NCBI RefSeq assembly: GCF_003586285.1 | Contig: NZ_QUBR01000001.1 | Coordinates: 372,001-436,000, forward strand | Length of the DNA stretch: 64,000 nt | Origin: Aeromicrobium endophyticum | GTDB taxonomy: Bacteria; Actinomycetota; Actinomycetes; Propionibacteriales; Nocardioidaceae | Direction: 5' to 3' | Shown here: positions 56,434 through 64,000 of the stretch, in pieces | How the letters are laid out: the number at the start of each line of letters is the position of its first letter | How positions within the stretch are numbered: position 1 is the first letter of the stretch | The notes under the pieces: generated by a model | Databases searched by the model: none | What the model was told of the DNA's origin: nothing | Seen by the model: only the letters and a program-made list of their open reading frames with translations | Translations under genes and position numbers: made by a program

Positions 56434-56874
56434 ATGAACGCGATGACCTTTGATCCTCTCGTCGAGCTCGACCGCCTCGCCGGCGACCACCTCACCCGTG
56501 GACGCACCCCGCTGCGCACCGGCCCACGCGCCGTGCCGGTCGACCTGCTGAGGGATGGCGACCAGTACGTCCTGACGGCCGACCTGCCGGGCGTCGACCC
56601 GGGATCGATCGACATCGACCTCGACGGGCACGTGCTGACGATCCGCGCCGAGCGCACCGCGGCCACGCACGAGGGCGCGCAGTGGATCGCGCAGGAGCGC
56701 CGCACCGGCAGCTACATGCGGCAGTTCACGCTGGGCGACGGCGTCGACACCGAACGCATCTCGGCGGCCTACGACCACGGCGTGCTCTCGCTGACGATCC
56801 CGCTCAGCGAGAAGGCGCGTCCGCGCAAGATCGCGCTGAGCAGCACCTCCGACCAGGCCTCGATCGTCGCCTGA
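56434..56874 (+). CDS. hsp20: Hsp20/alpha-crystallin small heat-shock protein
   Basis: 146 residues with an N-terminal arm (MNAMTFDPLVELDRLAGDHL), an alpha-crystallin domain (VLTADLPGVDPGSIDIDLDG, LTIRAERTA, SYMRQFTLGDGVD, ISAAYDHGVLSLTIPL) and a short tail. The IxI-like motif is weak (KIALSS). It is an ATP-independent holdase. AAGGAGATCT precedes the ATG. Controlled by the promoter and HAIR site just upstream. Confidence 0.95.
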   Translation: MNAMTFDPLVELDRLAGDHLTRGRTPLRTGPRAVPVDLLRDGDQYVLTADLPGVDPGSIDIDLDGHVLTIRAERTAATHEGAQWIAQERRTGSYMRQFTLGDGVDTERISAAYDHGVLSLTIPLSEKARPRKIALSSTSDQASIVA

Positions 56875-56886
56875 GCGAGTCCCCGG

Positions 56887-56919
56887 CAGGACCCGACCGA
56901 TACGCTCGGTCGGGTCCTG
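56887..56919 (+). terminator. Intrinsic terminator after hsp20
   Basis: CAGGACCCGACCGA and TCGGTCGGGTCCTG pair perfectly over 14 bases with a TACGC loop, 13 bases after the hsp20 stop. Confidence 0.85.
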
Positions 56920-56937
56920 TCGACCGGGAGGAATCCG

Positions 56938-57126
56938 ATGACCGAAGCAGCAGACCGCCCCGCCACCGATGAGGGCTCGCAGCCCTCGCAGCCCTGGGAG
57001 CCCGGGCCGAACGCCCCCGAGGGCGGCTGGGACGACGACGACCTCGTCGACGAGATGTCGGAGGAGTCCTTCCCGACCAGCGATCCGCCGTCCACGTGGG
57101 CCGGCGAGGACCCCGCCGACGCCTAG
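56938..57126 (+). CDS. Small acidic disordered protein
   Basis: 62 residues rich in Glu, Asp, Pro and Ser (EPGPNAPEGGWDDDDLVDEM; EESFPTSDPPSTWAGEDPAD). GGGAGGA precedes the ATG. The SEESFPTSDPPS motif is a recurrent short motif of actinobacterial small proteins, but the function is unknown. It lies between the hsp20 terminator and a convergent glycosyltransferase. Confidence 0.7.
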   Translation: MTEAADRPATDEGSQPSQPWEPGPNAPEGGWDDDDLVDEMSEESFPTSDPPSTWAGEDPADA

Positions 57127-57135
57127 ACGGCCCCC

Positions 57136-58203
57136 TCAGCCGAGCAGCGACTCGTACAGACGGCGGTGCGCGACGGCGACCTCGAGCCGCTGGCGCTCCC
57201 GCTCCGAGACCGACACGGTCGGCGCGTCCGACGCGAGCGCCCGCCGGACGGCCTCGCCGAGCGACGCTTCCTCGAAGACGCCCTCGTCGAGGACGTAGGT
57301 CTCGACCGGCCCCTGGTCGGCGTAGTACCCGCACGACGGCGCGACGACGGCCGTGCCCACGTCGCGGCAGGCCTCGAGCCAGCCGGAGTGCGTGCCGAAC
57401 CGGTACGGCAGCACCGACGCGTCCAGCGACGCCAGGTAGTCCCACAGCTCGTCGTCCGTGAGGTACTCGTGCACCCGCAGGTCGATGCGGTCGCCGAGCC
57501 CGTGCACGAGCGAGGCCAGGTCGGGGTCGTAGACCTTTCCCCCGGGCTCCAGCAGCTCGGCGTGCCCGTTGACCTGCAGCACCGCGCCGCCGTCGAGGGC
57601 CTCGACCGCGCGCACGAGCGCCGGGAGCACGACGGTGGGCGCCATGCCCGCCCGCACGCTCTTGAGGTGCAGCCCGACGCGGGCCGGTCGACCTCCGCGG
57701 TCGTCCCGCCGCGCCTGGCGCCGTCCCATGTCGTCGAGCTCCAGCACGTGCGGGTGCGGGATGACGGTCGGCCGCCTGCCCCACCGGGCCGTGATCTCAC
57801 GGGCGGCGCCGTCGGTCAGCGTGATGAGCCCCCGGGCCGCGGGCACCAGCACGTCGAGCTGCGCGTCGTGCTCACGGCGATCGACGTGGTGCGGGTTTCG
57901 CAGGTCGTGCACCGTCAGCACCAGCGCCTTGCCGCACGACTCGAGTGCACCGATCAGCTCGCGCAGCTCGTCGGGAGTCTTGGCATCGAAGCCGAAGTGC
58001 ACGTGGAAGACGTCGAACTCGTCGTGGTGGCGGCGCACCCACTCGGCGTCGAGCATGCGCGGCGGCCACCACTGCGACTGCTCTGACCGTCCGGACGTCG
58101 GCGGGTCGGGCAGACGGCGCACCCCGTCGTCCACACCGTCGGGAGGGGCCAGGTGGCGCACGTACACGTGCGAAGCCGGCACCGAGGCGACCCGGATCGG
58201 CAT
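57136..58203 (-). CDS. Glycosyltransferase (GT4-like)
   Basis: 355 residues. VDVFHVHFGFDAKTPDELRE-like segment (FDVFHVHFGFDAKTPDEL), VLTVHDLRNPHHVDRREHDA and VIPHPHVLELDD mark the acceptor half. The C-terminal half has ASVLPYRFGTHSGWLEACRDVGT, where GT4 enzymes carry the EGFG motif. ATG 58203 is chosen; a Pro-rich 24-codon GTG extension is possible. It stands alone, convergent with the small acidic gene. Confidence 0.82.
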   Translation of the reverse strand: MPIRVASVPASHVYVRHLAPPDGVDDGVRRLPDPPTSGRSEQSQWWPPRMLDAEWVRRHHDEFDVFHVHFGFDAKTPDELRELIGALESCGKALVLTVHDLRNPHHVDRREHDAQLDVLVPAARGLITLTDGAAREITARWGRRPTVIPHPHVLELDDMGRRQARRDDRGGRPARVGLHLKSVRAGMAPTVVLPALVRAVEALDGGAVLQVNGHAELLEPGGKVYDPDLASLVHGLGDRIDLRVHEYLTDDELWDYLASLDASVLPYRFGTHSGWLEACRDVGTAVVAPSCGYYADQGPVETYVLDEGVFEEASLGEAVRRALASDAPTVSVSERERQRLEVAVAHRRLYESLLG

Positions 58204-58374
58204 GACCGACGGCGGCGACGGCGGCGACAGCGGCGCTGGCGCCGGCGGCGGGGGGGTGAGGTTCGAGCGCAACACGATGAGGATCCCTGCAGACGTGACG
58301 AAGGGCGGCCTTCTGCACCCGATGGCGACAGGTACCCGCGGCGCGGCTCGCCAACCGGCTGGGACCGCCCGACC

Positions 58375-59013
58375 TCAGCCCACGCGACGTCCGCCCTCGA
58401 GCCTCAGCACGAGATCCGCCTCGTCGATCGACGCGTCGTCGTGCGTCACGCAGGCCACCGCCGCGCCGTCGCGGGCGGCGTCGGCCAGCAGCCGCCGGGT
58501 CCGCGCCCGGCTCGCGGCGTCCAGACCGGCGGCCGGCTCGTCGAGCAGGAAGACCTGGGCGCCGCGCACGAGACCCTGCGCCAGCATGGCCCGCTGACGC
58601 TGACCGCCCGACAGGGTCGAGAACGGTCGCGACGCCAGGTCGGCGAGGTCGACCAGCCGCAGCGACTCGTCGACCCTCGCCCCCCTCGCTGCGCGCCCGG
58701 GACGCTCGCGACGAGGTGTCCGGGTGCTCCACGTCCCCATCGCCACGACCTCGCGGACGGTGACGGGCAACGAGTCGGGCACGGCCGGTCGCTGGACGAC
58801 GAGCGCCACCTCGTCGGGGCGGTCGACGGACCCGAGCTGCGGCCGCCGCACGCCCGCGAGGATCTCGACGAGGGTCGACTTGCCGGCACCGTTGGGCCCG
58901 GCGATCGCCGTGACGGTGCCCCACGGCAGGTCGACGTCGACGTCGTGGAGGACCTCGCAGCGGTCGTACGAGAAGTGCAGCCCACGGGCGCGGAGGGCGT
59001 TCTGACGCGTCAT
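58375..59013 (-). CDS. aztA: Zinc ABC transporter ATPase (AztA/ZnuC-like)
   Basis: 212 residues: ALRARGLHFSYDRCEVLHDV, Walker A GPNGAGKST, signature LSGGQRQRAMLAQ, Walker B VFLLDEPAAGLD, switch His in VTHDD. The operon is split: this gene faces away from aztB across a shared Zur-like box. ATG 59013 is chosen, since the longer frame runs antisense through aztB. Confidence 0.9.
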   Translation of the reverse strand: MTRQNALRARGLHFSYDRCEVLHDVDVDLPWGTVTAIAGPNGAGKSTLVEILAGVRRPQLGSVDRPDEVALVVQRPAVPDSLPVTVREVVAMGTWSTRTPRRERPGRAARGARVDESLRLVDLADLASRPFSTLSGGQRQRAMLAQGLVRGAQVFLLDEPAAGLDAASRARTRRLLADAARDGAAVACVTHDDASIDEADLVLRLEGGRRVG

Positions 59014-59033
59014 GACGATCACCCTAACCGATT

Positions 59034-59048
59034 TGATAATGATTCTCG
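59034..59048. promoter_or_regulatory. Zur-type operator in the aztA-aztB divergent region
   Basis: TGATAATGATTCTCG is close to the actinobacterial Zur box TGAAAATGATTTTCA (11 of 15 positions). It overlaps a GATAAT-like -10 for aztB and lies 21 bases from the aztA start, so zinc-bound Zur could repress both arms. Confidence 0.75.
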
Positions 59049-59053
59049 CTTCC

Positions 59054-59908
59054 ATGTACGGTCCTGGCGTGCCCTGGCTGACAGACCCCTTCTCCGCCGA
59101 CTTCGTGATGCGCGCACTGCTCGGCGGTGCGCTCGTGGCGGTCGTCTGCGGCGTCGTCGGGACGTGGGTCGTGATCCGCGGCATGGCCTTCCTGGGCGAG
59201 GCGATCGGCCACGGCATGCTGCCGGGTGTCGCCCTGGCCACCGTCGTCGGAGCACCCGTCATGCTCGGTGGCGCCGCGAGCGCCATCGCCATGAGCGCGC
59301 TGGTGGGCGTCCTGCAACGACGCGGCCGACTCTCGTACGACACCAGCATCGGCCTGCTGTTCGTCGCGATGCTCTCGCTCGGTGTCATCATCGTGTCGCA
59401 CTCGCGCAGCTATGCGACCGACGCGACCGCCATCCTGTTCGGCGACGTCCTCGCGATCGACCGGGCCGACCTCGTGGCGCTGCTCGTGGCCGCCGTCGTC
59501 GCGCTCGTGGTCGCTGCGACCCTGCACCGGTCGTTCGTCGCCGCGGCCTTCGACCGCCGCATCGCCGCGACGTTGGGCCTGCGACCCCAGCTGGCCCAGC
59601 TGGCGCTCGTCGCCCTCGTGACGCTCGCCGTGGTCGCGTCGTACCAGGCCGTGGGCTCGCTGCTGGTCGTCGGGCTGCTGCTGGCACCCTCCGTCGCTGC
59701 CGGCCCGTGGACCAGCAGCATCCCCGCCCGCATGGTCGTCGCCGTCGGCTTCGGCTGGCTCGCCGTGCTGGGCGGCCTGCTCTGCTCGTGGCACGCCGAC
59801 ACCGCCGCCGGTGCGTCGATCGCCGCCACCGCCATCGCGCTCGCGGCCCTCTCGTCGCTCGCCGCCCAGGCCGTCACCCCGCTCCCTCGATCCGGAAGGT
59901 CACGATGA
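59054..59908 (+). CDS. aztB: Zinc ABC transporter permease (AztB-like)
   Basis: 284 residues, ABC-3 family, about eight membrane helices: WLTDPFSADFVMRALLGG, GTWVVIRGMAFLGEAIGHGM (family core), and VASYQAVGSLLVVGLLLAPS. ATG 59054 is six bases after the Zur-like box; GTG 59069 is an alternative closer to the usual family start. Its stop overlaps the next gene (ATGA). Confidence 0.92.
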   Translation: MYGPGVPWLTDPFSADFVMRALLGGALVAVVCGVVGTWVVIRGMAFLGEAIGHGMLPGVALATVVGAPVMLGGAASAIAMSALVGVLQRRGRLSYDTSIGLLFVAMLSLGVIIVSHSRSYATDATAILFGDVLAIDRADLVALLVAAVVALVVAATLHRSFVAAAFDRRIAATLGLRPQLAQLALVALVTLAVVASYQAVGSLLVVGLLLAPSVAAGPWTSSIPARMVVAVGFGWLAVLGGLLCSWHADTAAGASIAATAIALAALSSLAAQAVTPLPRSGRSR

Positions 59909-61134
59909 CTCGCCTCACCCGCGTCGCCCTGCTCGCGGCCGCACTGATGACGACGACCGCGTGTTCCGCCACGTCCGACGCCGGCGCACCGGCCTCGCCG
60001 CCGGCGTCGAAGGGCCACGGTGCCGTGGCAGGCGCCGCCGAGGTCGCCGAGCCGCAGCTGCACGTCGTGTCGATCGACGATCGAGGTGCGACCTCGATGC
60101 TCGACCTGCTGACGGACGAGACGACCGACCTCGGCTCGGTGACGCCGCCCGACTCCGTCACGAGCGACGGACGATACGTCTTCGCGGCCGACGAGACCGG
60201 TGTCGACGTCGTCGACAGCGGTGTCTGGACCTGGGACCACACCGACCACTTCCACTACTACCGCGCCGCCCCCCGCACGGTCGGACGCGTCGACGGCGAG
60301 GGCCGGGCGACGATCTCGAGCGGGCTGCTGTCGACCGCCGACGGCACCGGGGTGTTCTTCCCCGACTCCGGCGAGGCGGTGCTGCTCGACAACGCCGCGC
60401 TGAGCCGCGGGAGGATCGACGAGACGCTGCGGCTCGACGTCGGCCCGCACGACGGCCTCGTCGCCCCGCTGGGCGACGGTGCCGTCGTCAGCGAGCCCGA
60501 CGCGCAAGGACGTCCCGCCGGCCTGCGCGTGGTCGACGCGGAGGGCCGGACGATCGGCGGCACCGCGTGCGCCCGGGCCTCCGGCACCATCACGACCCGC
60601 GTGGGCCTGGTGGTCGGGTGCGCCGACGGTGCCGTGCTGGCGACGCTCGACGGCGACGAGCCCGTGCTCGAGCGCATCGCGTACCCGGACGGCGCAGCCG
60701 CGCCCGCGACGTCGTTCGCCGCCCGCAAGGGTCGACCCACCGTCGCCGGCCTGGGTGACGGCTCGGGCATCTGGCTGCTCGACACCCGCGAGCGCTCCTG
60801 GCAGTGGATCGAGACCGCCTCGCCCGTCGTCGCGGCGGCCGCCGCGGACGACGCCGACACGCATGTCGTCGCCCTGGGCGAGGACGGCACGGTGCAGGTC
60901 TACGACGGGACGTCCGGCGACCAGCTGGCCGCGACCGACCCGCTGCTCGCCTCCACGCTGGCCGACCCGCAGCTCGCGCCGGGCGTGACGCTGACGGTCG
61001 ACGCGCAGCGCGCCTACGTCAACGCGGCCGCCGACGGCGTCGTCCACGAGATCGACTACGCCGACGGGGCCCGGGTCGCCCGCTCGCTGCGCACACCCAC
61101 CCGTCCGGCCCACGTCGCGGAGACCGGACGATGA
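59905..61134 (+). CDS. AztD-like beta-propeller lipoprotein (first copy)
   Basis: 409 residues with a lipoprotein signal (RVALLAAALMTTTACSA), then an about 380-residue WD/beta-propeller type repeat domain. A His-rich loop WDHTDHFHYY (near 111-119) is a likely zinc site. AztD is the periplasmic zinc metallochaperone that loads AztC. The gene sits between aztB and aztC with four-base overlaps, an unusual place for AztD, and a second copy follows aztC. Copy 1 is more diverged at the N-terminus. Confidence 0.8.
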   Translation: MTRLTRVALLAAALMTTTACSATSDAGAPASPPASKGHGAVAGAAEVAEPQLHVVSIDDRGATSMLDLLTDETTDLGSVTPPDSVTSDGRYVFAADETGVDVVDSGVWTWDHTDHFHYYRAAPRTVGRVDGEGRATISSGLLSTADGTGVFFPDSGEAVLLDNAALSRGRIDETLRLDVGPHDGLVAPLGDGAVVSEPDAQGRPAGLRVVDAEGRTIGGTACARASGTITTRVGLVVGCADGAVLATLDGDEPVLERIAYPDGAAAPATSFAARKGRPTVAGLGDGSGIWLLDTRERSWQWIETASPVVAAAAADDADTHVVALGEDGTVQVYDGTSGDQLAATDPLLASTLADPQLAPGVTLTVDAQRAYVNAAADGVVHEIDYADGARVARSLRTPTRPAHVAETGR

Positions 61135-62036
61135 GGCGCCTCGTCCTGGCAGCCGTCGGCGCGGCCGTCGCACTGTCGGCCTGCTCGTCCGTGAGCGGGT
61201 CCGACCGCCCACAGGTCGTCGTGACGACCAACATCCTGGGCGACGTCGTCGAGCAGGTGCTGGGCGACCAGGCCGACGTCACGGTGCTGATGCCGCCTGA
61301 CTCCGACCCCCACTCGTCGGAGATCTCGGCCCAGCAGGCCGCCATGATGGGCGACGCCGACCTGATCGTCTCGAGCGGCCTCGGCCTCGAGGAGGGGCTG
61401 CAGCAGCACCTCGACCGCGCCGAGGACGCCGGCGTGCCGATGCTCGTGGCCGGCGACGAGGTCCAGGTCGTCCCCTACGCGTCGGGCGACGCCGAGGGCG
61501 CGGACGACCCGCACTTCTGGACCGACCCGGCCACGATGGTCGACGTCGTCGACGCGCTCGAGGAGAAGGCCGCCGACGTCGACGGCATCGACGTCGACCG
61601 GCTGGGGCGGGACGCAGCGGCGTACCGCGGCGAGCTCACGGCGCTCGACGCCGAGATGACGACGGCGTTCGCCGCGATCCCGCCGGAGCGTCGCGCCCTG
61701 GTGACCAACCACCACGTCTTCGGCTACCTCGCCGACCGCTTCGACTTCCGCGTTGTCGGCGCCGTCATCCCGGGCGGCACGACCCTCGCCGCCCCCAGCG
61801 CGGCCGACCTGCGCGACCTCAGCGAGGCGATCTCGACCTCGGGGGTGTCGACGATCTTTGCCGAGTCGTCCCAGCCCGACCGGCTCGTCCAGGTGCTCGC
61901 CGACGAGGCCCGCCTCGACGTCGACGTGGTCGAGCTGTTCACCGAGTCGCTGACGAAGAAGGGCGGCGGCGCCGAGACCTACCTCGACATGATGCGCGCC
62001 AACACCGAGCGCATCTCCGCCGGCCTCACCCGCTGA
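61131..62036 (+). CDS. aztC: Zinc-binding solute-binding protein (AztC/ZnuA-like)
   Basis: 301 residues of the cluster A-I metal-binding family. Lipobox LSACSS. Candidate zinc ligands: DSDPHSSEISA, ADDPHFWTDP, VTNHHVFGYLADRF and FAESSQP. It lacks the long acidic His-rich loop of E. coli ZnuA, as do AztC proteins that depend on AztD. The ATG overlaps the stop of the propeller gene. Confidence 0.92.
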   Translation: MRRLVLAAVGAAVALSACSSVSGSDRPQVVVTTNILGDVVEQVLGDQADVTVLMPPDSDPHSSEISAQQAAMMGDADLIVSSGLGLEEGLQQHLDRAEDAGVPMLVAGDEVQVVPYASGDAEGADDPHFWTDPATMVDVVDALEEKAADVDGIDVDRLGRDAAAYRGELTALDAEMTTAFAAIPPERRALVTNHHVFGYLADRFDFRVVGAVIPGGTTLAAPSAADLRDLSEAISTSGVSTIFAESSQPDRLVQVLADEARLDVDVVELFTESLTKKGGGAETYLDMMRANTERISAGLTR

Positions 62037-62092
62037 CCACCCCCGCACACAGACCCATGCACCACCACCCATCACCACGAAAGAGGTTGCAC

Positions 62093-63298
62093 ATGTTCGG
62101 ACGCACCACCCGGCTCGGAGGGGTCGCCACCGTCACCGGGCTGGCCCTGCTCGTCACCGGCTGCTCGTCGGGCTCGGACGGCACCGACGCCGCGTCGCCC
62201 GCCGCCCCCAAGGAGATCAGCACGTCGTCGGCGGGACGCGTCGCCGTCAGCACCCCCGGAGGGATCAGCGTGCTCGACGCGAAGACCCTCGACGTCGTCG
62301 ACGACTTCACCACCGAGGAGTTCACCCGACTCAACGCGGCGGGCGACGGCCAGCACGTCTTCGTCACGACGTCGAAGGGCTTCCAGCTGCTCGACACCGT
62401 CGCACCGAGGCTGACCGACGCCGTCGTCCCCGCGACGACCGCCGGACACGTCGTCCGCCACGCCGACAAGACGGTGCTGTTCGACGACGGCACGGGCACG
62501 ACCTCGATCTTCGAGACCGCCGACCTCACGAAGGTCGACGGCGCCCCCGAGCCCGCCAGCACCTACACCGCCCCCGCCGCCCACCACGGCGTCTCGATCG
62601 TCCTCGAGGACGGCACCCTGCTGACCACGATCGGCGACGAGACCTCCCGCTCGGGCGCCGCCGCGATGAAGAAGGAGGGCGACGACTGGACCGAGATCGC
62701 CTCGAACAAGGAGTGCCCCGGCATCCACGGCGAGGGCACCGCGAAGGGCGAAGCGGTCGTCTTCGGCTGCGAGGACGGCGCCCTGCTCTACGTCGACGGC
62801 GCCTTCGAGAAGCTCGACGCCCCCGACGAGTTCGGCCGCATGGGCAACGCGTACGTGTCCGAGACCAGCCCGATCGTCGTCGGCGACTACAAGACCGACC
62901 CCGACGCCGAGGGCTACCTGCTCAACGCCGTCACCCTGATCGACACGGCCGATCGCAGCCTGGAGGTCGTCGACCTGCCGGATGACGTGCAGTACACGTT
63001 CCGCGACGTGGCCCGCGGGCCGGGCGACCGGGCGTACATCCTGTCGACCGACGGCAACATCCACGTGCTTGACCCGGCGACCGGCAAGCTCGTCGACGAG
63101 TTCCCGGTCGTCGAGCCGTGGGAGGGGCCCGCGGAGTGGCAGGACGCGCACCCCGCGATCAGCGTCGACGGCGACATCGCCTACGTCACCGAGCCCGCCA
63201 GCAACACCGTCCACTCGGTCGACCTGACCACCGGAAAGACCACCGCGTCGGTCACGCTCGACAGCACGCCCAACGAGATCGCCGTCGCACTGGGCTGA
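62093..63298 (+). CDS. aztD: Zinc metallochaperone AztD-like (second copy)
   Basis: 401 residues, lipobox LLVTGCSS, beta-propeller repeats (e.g. VHVLDPATGKLVDEFPVV-type: IHVLDPATGKLVDEF; VHSVDLTTGKTTASV). A His pair (APAAHHGVS), a CPGIHGEG segment and the only Cys pair lie in the propeller. ATG 62093 follows AGAGG; a 12-codon His-rich frame upstream is not used. A 56-base gap to aztC suggests the same transcript. Confidence 0.87.
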   Translation: MFGRTTRLGGVATVTGLALLVTGCSSGSDGTDAASPAAPKEISTSSAGRVAVSTPGGISVLDAKTLDVVDDFTTEEFTRLNAAGDGQHVFVTTSKGFQLLDTVAPRLTDAVVPATTAGHVVRHADKTVLFDDGTGTTSIFETADLTKVDGAPEPASTYTAPAAHHGVSIVLEDGTLLTTIGDETSRSGAAAMKKEGDDWTEIASNKECPGIHGEGTAKGEAVVFGCEDGALLYVDGAFEKLDAPDEFGRMGNAYVSETSPIVVGDYKTDPDAEGYLLNAVTLIDTADRSLEVVDLPDDVQYTFRDVARGPGDRAYILSTDGNIHVLDPATGKLVDEFPVVEPWEGPAEWQDAHPAISVDGDIAYVTEPASNTVHSVDLTTGKTTASVTLDSTPNEIAVALG

Positions 63299-63342
63299 TC
63301 ACGTGGGCTGACGCCCGCCCGGCCCACCCGACCGAGCCCCGC

Positions 63343-64000
63343 CTAGGCCCCTGTGGTCTCCGACGGGGTGAGGTCGGGTCGGGCCCGCACGAACGTCACG
63401 GGATGCCGCCAGCGTCCGCGGTCGACCGAGCTGTCGGTCGACACCTCGACCACCAGCGTGGGACGCATCAGGTGGACGGCGGCGCGGGCGTTCCTCCCCC
63501 AGCGCGCGACCTCGCCGTCGGGGCGGCCGTCCGCCCACGGGTGCGGACGACCTTCCTCGACGTCCTCGAGCAGGGCCACGACCTCGGCCCGTTGATGGCG
63601 GTCGAGCTCGGTCGTCGTGCCCGCGAAGGCCAGCCCTCCGCCCTCTTCGGCCAGCGCTAGGACGAGGCGGTCGGGCGCCGCCGGCGAGCCGGTGACGCCG
63701 GCCACGACGGCCTCGACCGTGTCGCGGATGCGCAGCTTGGCCCACTCACGCCGGCCGGACAGGTACGTCGACGTCCGGCCCTTCACGACGACTCCCTCGA
63801 TGCCGACGGGGTTCTCGGCGTACTCGGCGAGCCACGCGCGGGCCTCGTCGGCGTCATCGGTCTGCGGCACCAGCTGGAGCGGTGGCGGCACGCCGTCCAA
63901 CACCGTCTCGAGCAGGGCGCGGCGGGCGCTGAGCGGCTGCTGCCGCAGGTCGACGCCCTCGGCGGCCAGCAGGTCGAAGGCCACGAACGACGCCGGAGGC
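63343..64000 (-). CDS. ATP-dependent DNA ligase, C-terminal part (cut by window edge)
   Basis: The frame is open to the right edge (about 219 residues). It shows ASFVAFDLLAAEG, GIEGVVVKGRTSTYLSG (motif IV) and WAKLRIRDTVEAVV (motif V), then a C-terminal OB-like region with WRHPVTFVRARPDL. It resembles the LigC-like protein at 41590-42552 but is clearly divergent. Motif I lies outside the window. Confidence 0.88.
   Translation of the reverse strand, partial: PPASFVAFDLLAAEGVDLRQQPLSARRALLETVLDGVPPPLQLVPQTDDADEARAWLAEYAENPVGIEGVVVKGRTSTYLSGRREWAKLRIRDTVEAVVAGVTGSPAAPDRLVLALAEEGGGLAFAGTTTELDRHQRAEVVALLEDVEEGRPHPWADGRPDGEVARWGRNARAAVHLMRPTLVVEVSTDSSVDRGRWRHPVTFVRARPDLTPSETTGA

Overview
This is a G+C-rich actinobacterial chromosome segment. 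The family is probably Nocardioidaceae (Aeromicrobium or Nocardioides type), judged from GTG/TTG starts, four-base gene overlaps, the mce transport cluster and the style of the tRNA/ribosomal-protein block. No phage, insertion sequence, CRISPR array or replication origin was seen.

Layout: (1) 1-16378, minus strand: the nusG-rplKAJL-rpoB information block, split between rplL and rpoB by an 11-gene mce lipid-import operon (mceG, two YrbE permeases, MceA-F, two Mce-associated proteins). An L10 leader with an attenuator-like hairpin precedes rplJ, and tRNA-Trp and secE lie upstream of nusG. (2) 16400-20850: adenosine deaminase, murB, rpmG, tRNA-Met, tRNA-Thr and pyrD. (3) 20950-33570: a mosaic of small and stress-type genes: a UvrA-like ATPase, a broken FAD/Rieske oxidoreductase, a GCS2 ligase, an ANTAR regulator, a haem-oxygenase-fold protein with a CDGSH protein, a diguanylate cyclase and an alcohol dehydrogenase. 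(4) 33600-39550: a minus-strand cluster of four glycosyltransferases, a PIG-L deacetylase, a NodS-like methyltransferase and an acyl-CoA-dehydrogenase-like protein, probably making an undescribed glycan or glycolipid. (5) 39800-50700: a SigF/SigB-type sigma factor, an SDR, a DNA ligase, a large catalase, a STAS antagonist, a 1255-residue sensor kinase/receiver/PP2C/anti-sigma fusion and a YihY protein. (6) 50700-58200: an acyltransferase, a four-gene SRPBCC/ADH/SDR/FAD operon, hsp20 behind a HAIR operator, and a glycosyltransferase. (7) 58375-63300: a zinc uptake locus (divergent aztA/aztB around a Zur-like box, the binding protein aztC, and two AztD-like beta-propeller proteins). (8) The window ends in a second ATP-dependent DNA ligase.

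The most striking cross-gene pattern is a set of SigF/SigB-type promoters (GTTT-N15/16-GGGnAn). In five genes the promoter sits exactly nine bases before the ATG, and a sixth gene has a weaker version with the same spacing, so all six mRNAs should be leaderless. With the sigma factor, the STAS protein and the fused phosphatase/anti-sigma kinase in the same window, this suggests a locally encoded general-stress regulon. All statements come from reading the sequence; no database search was run.
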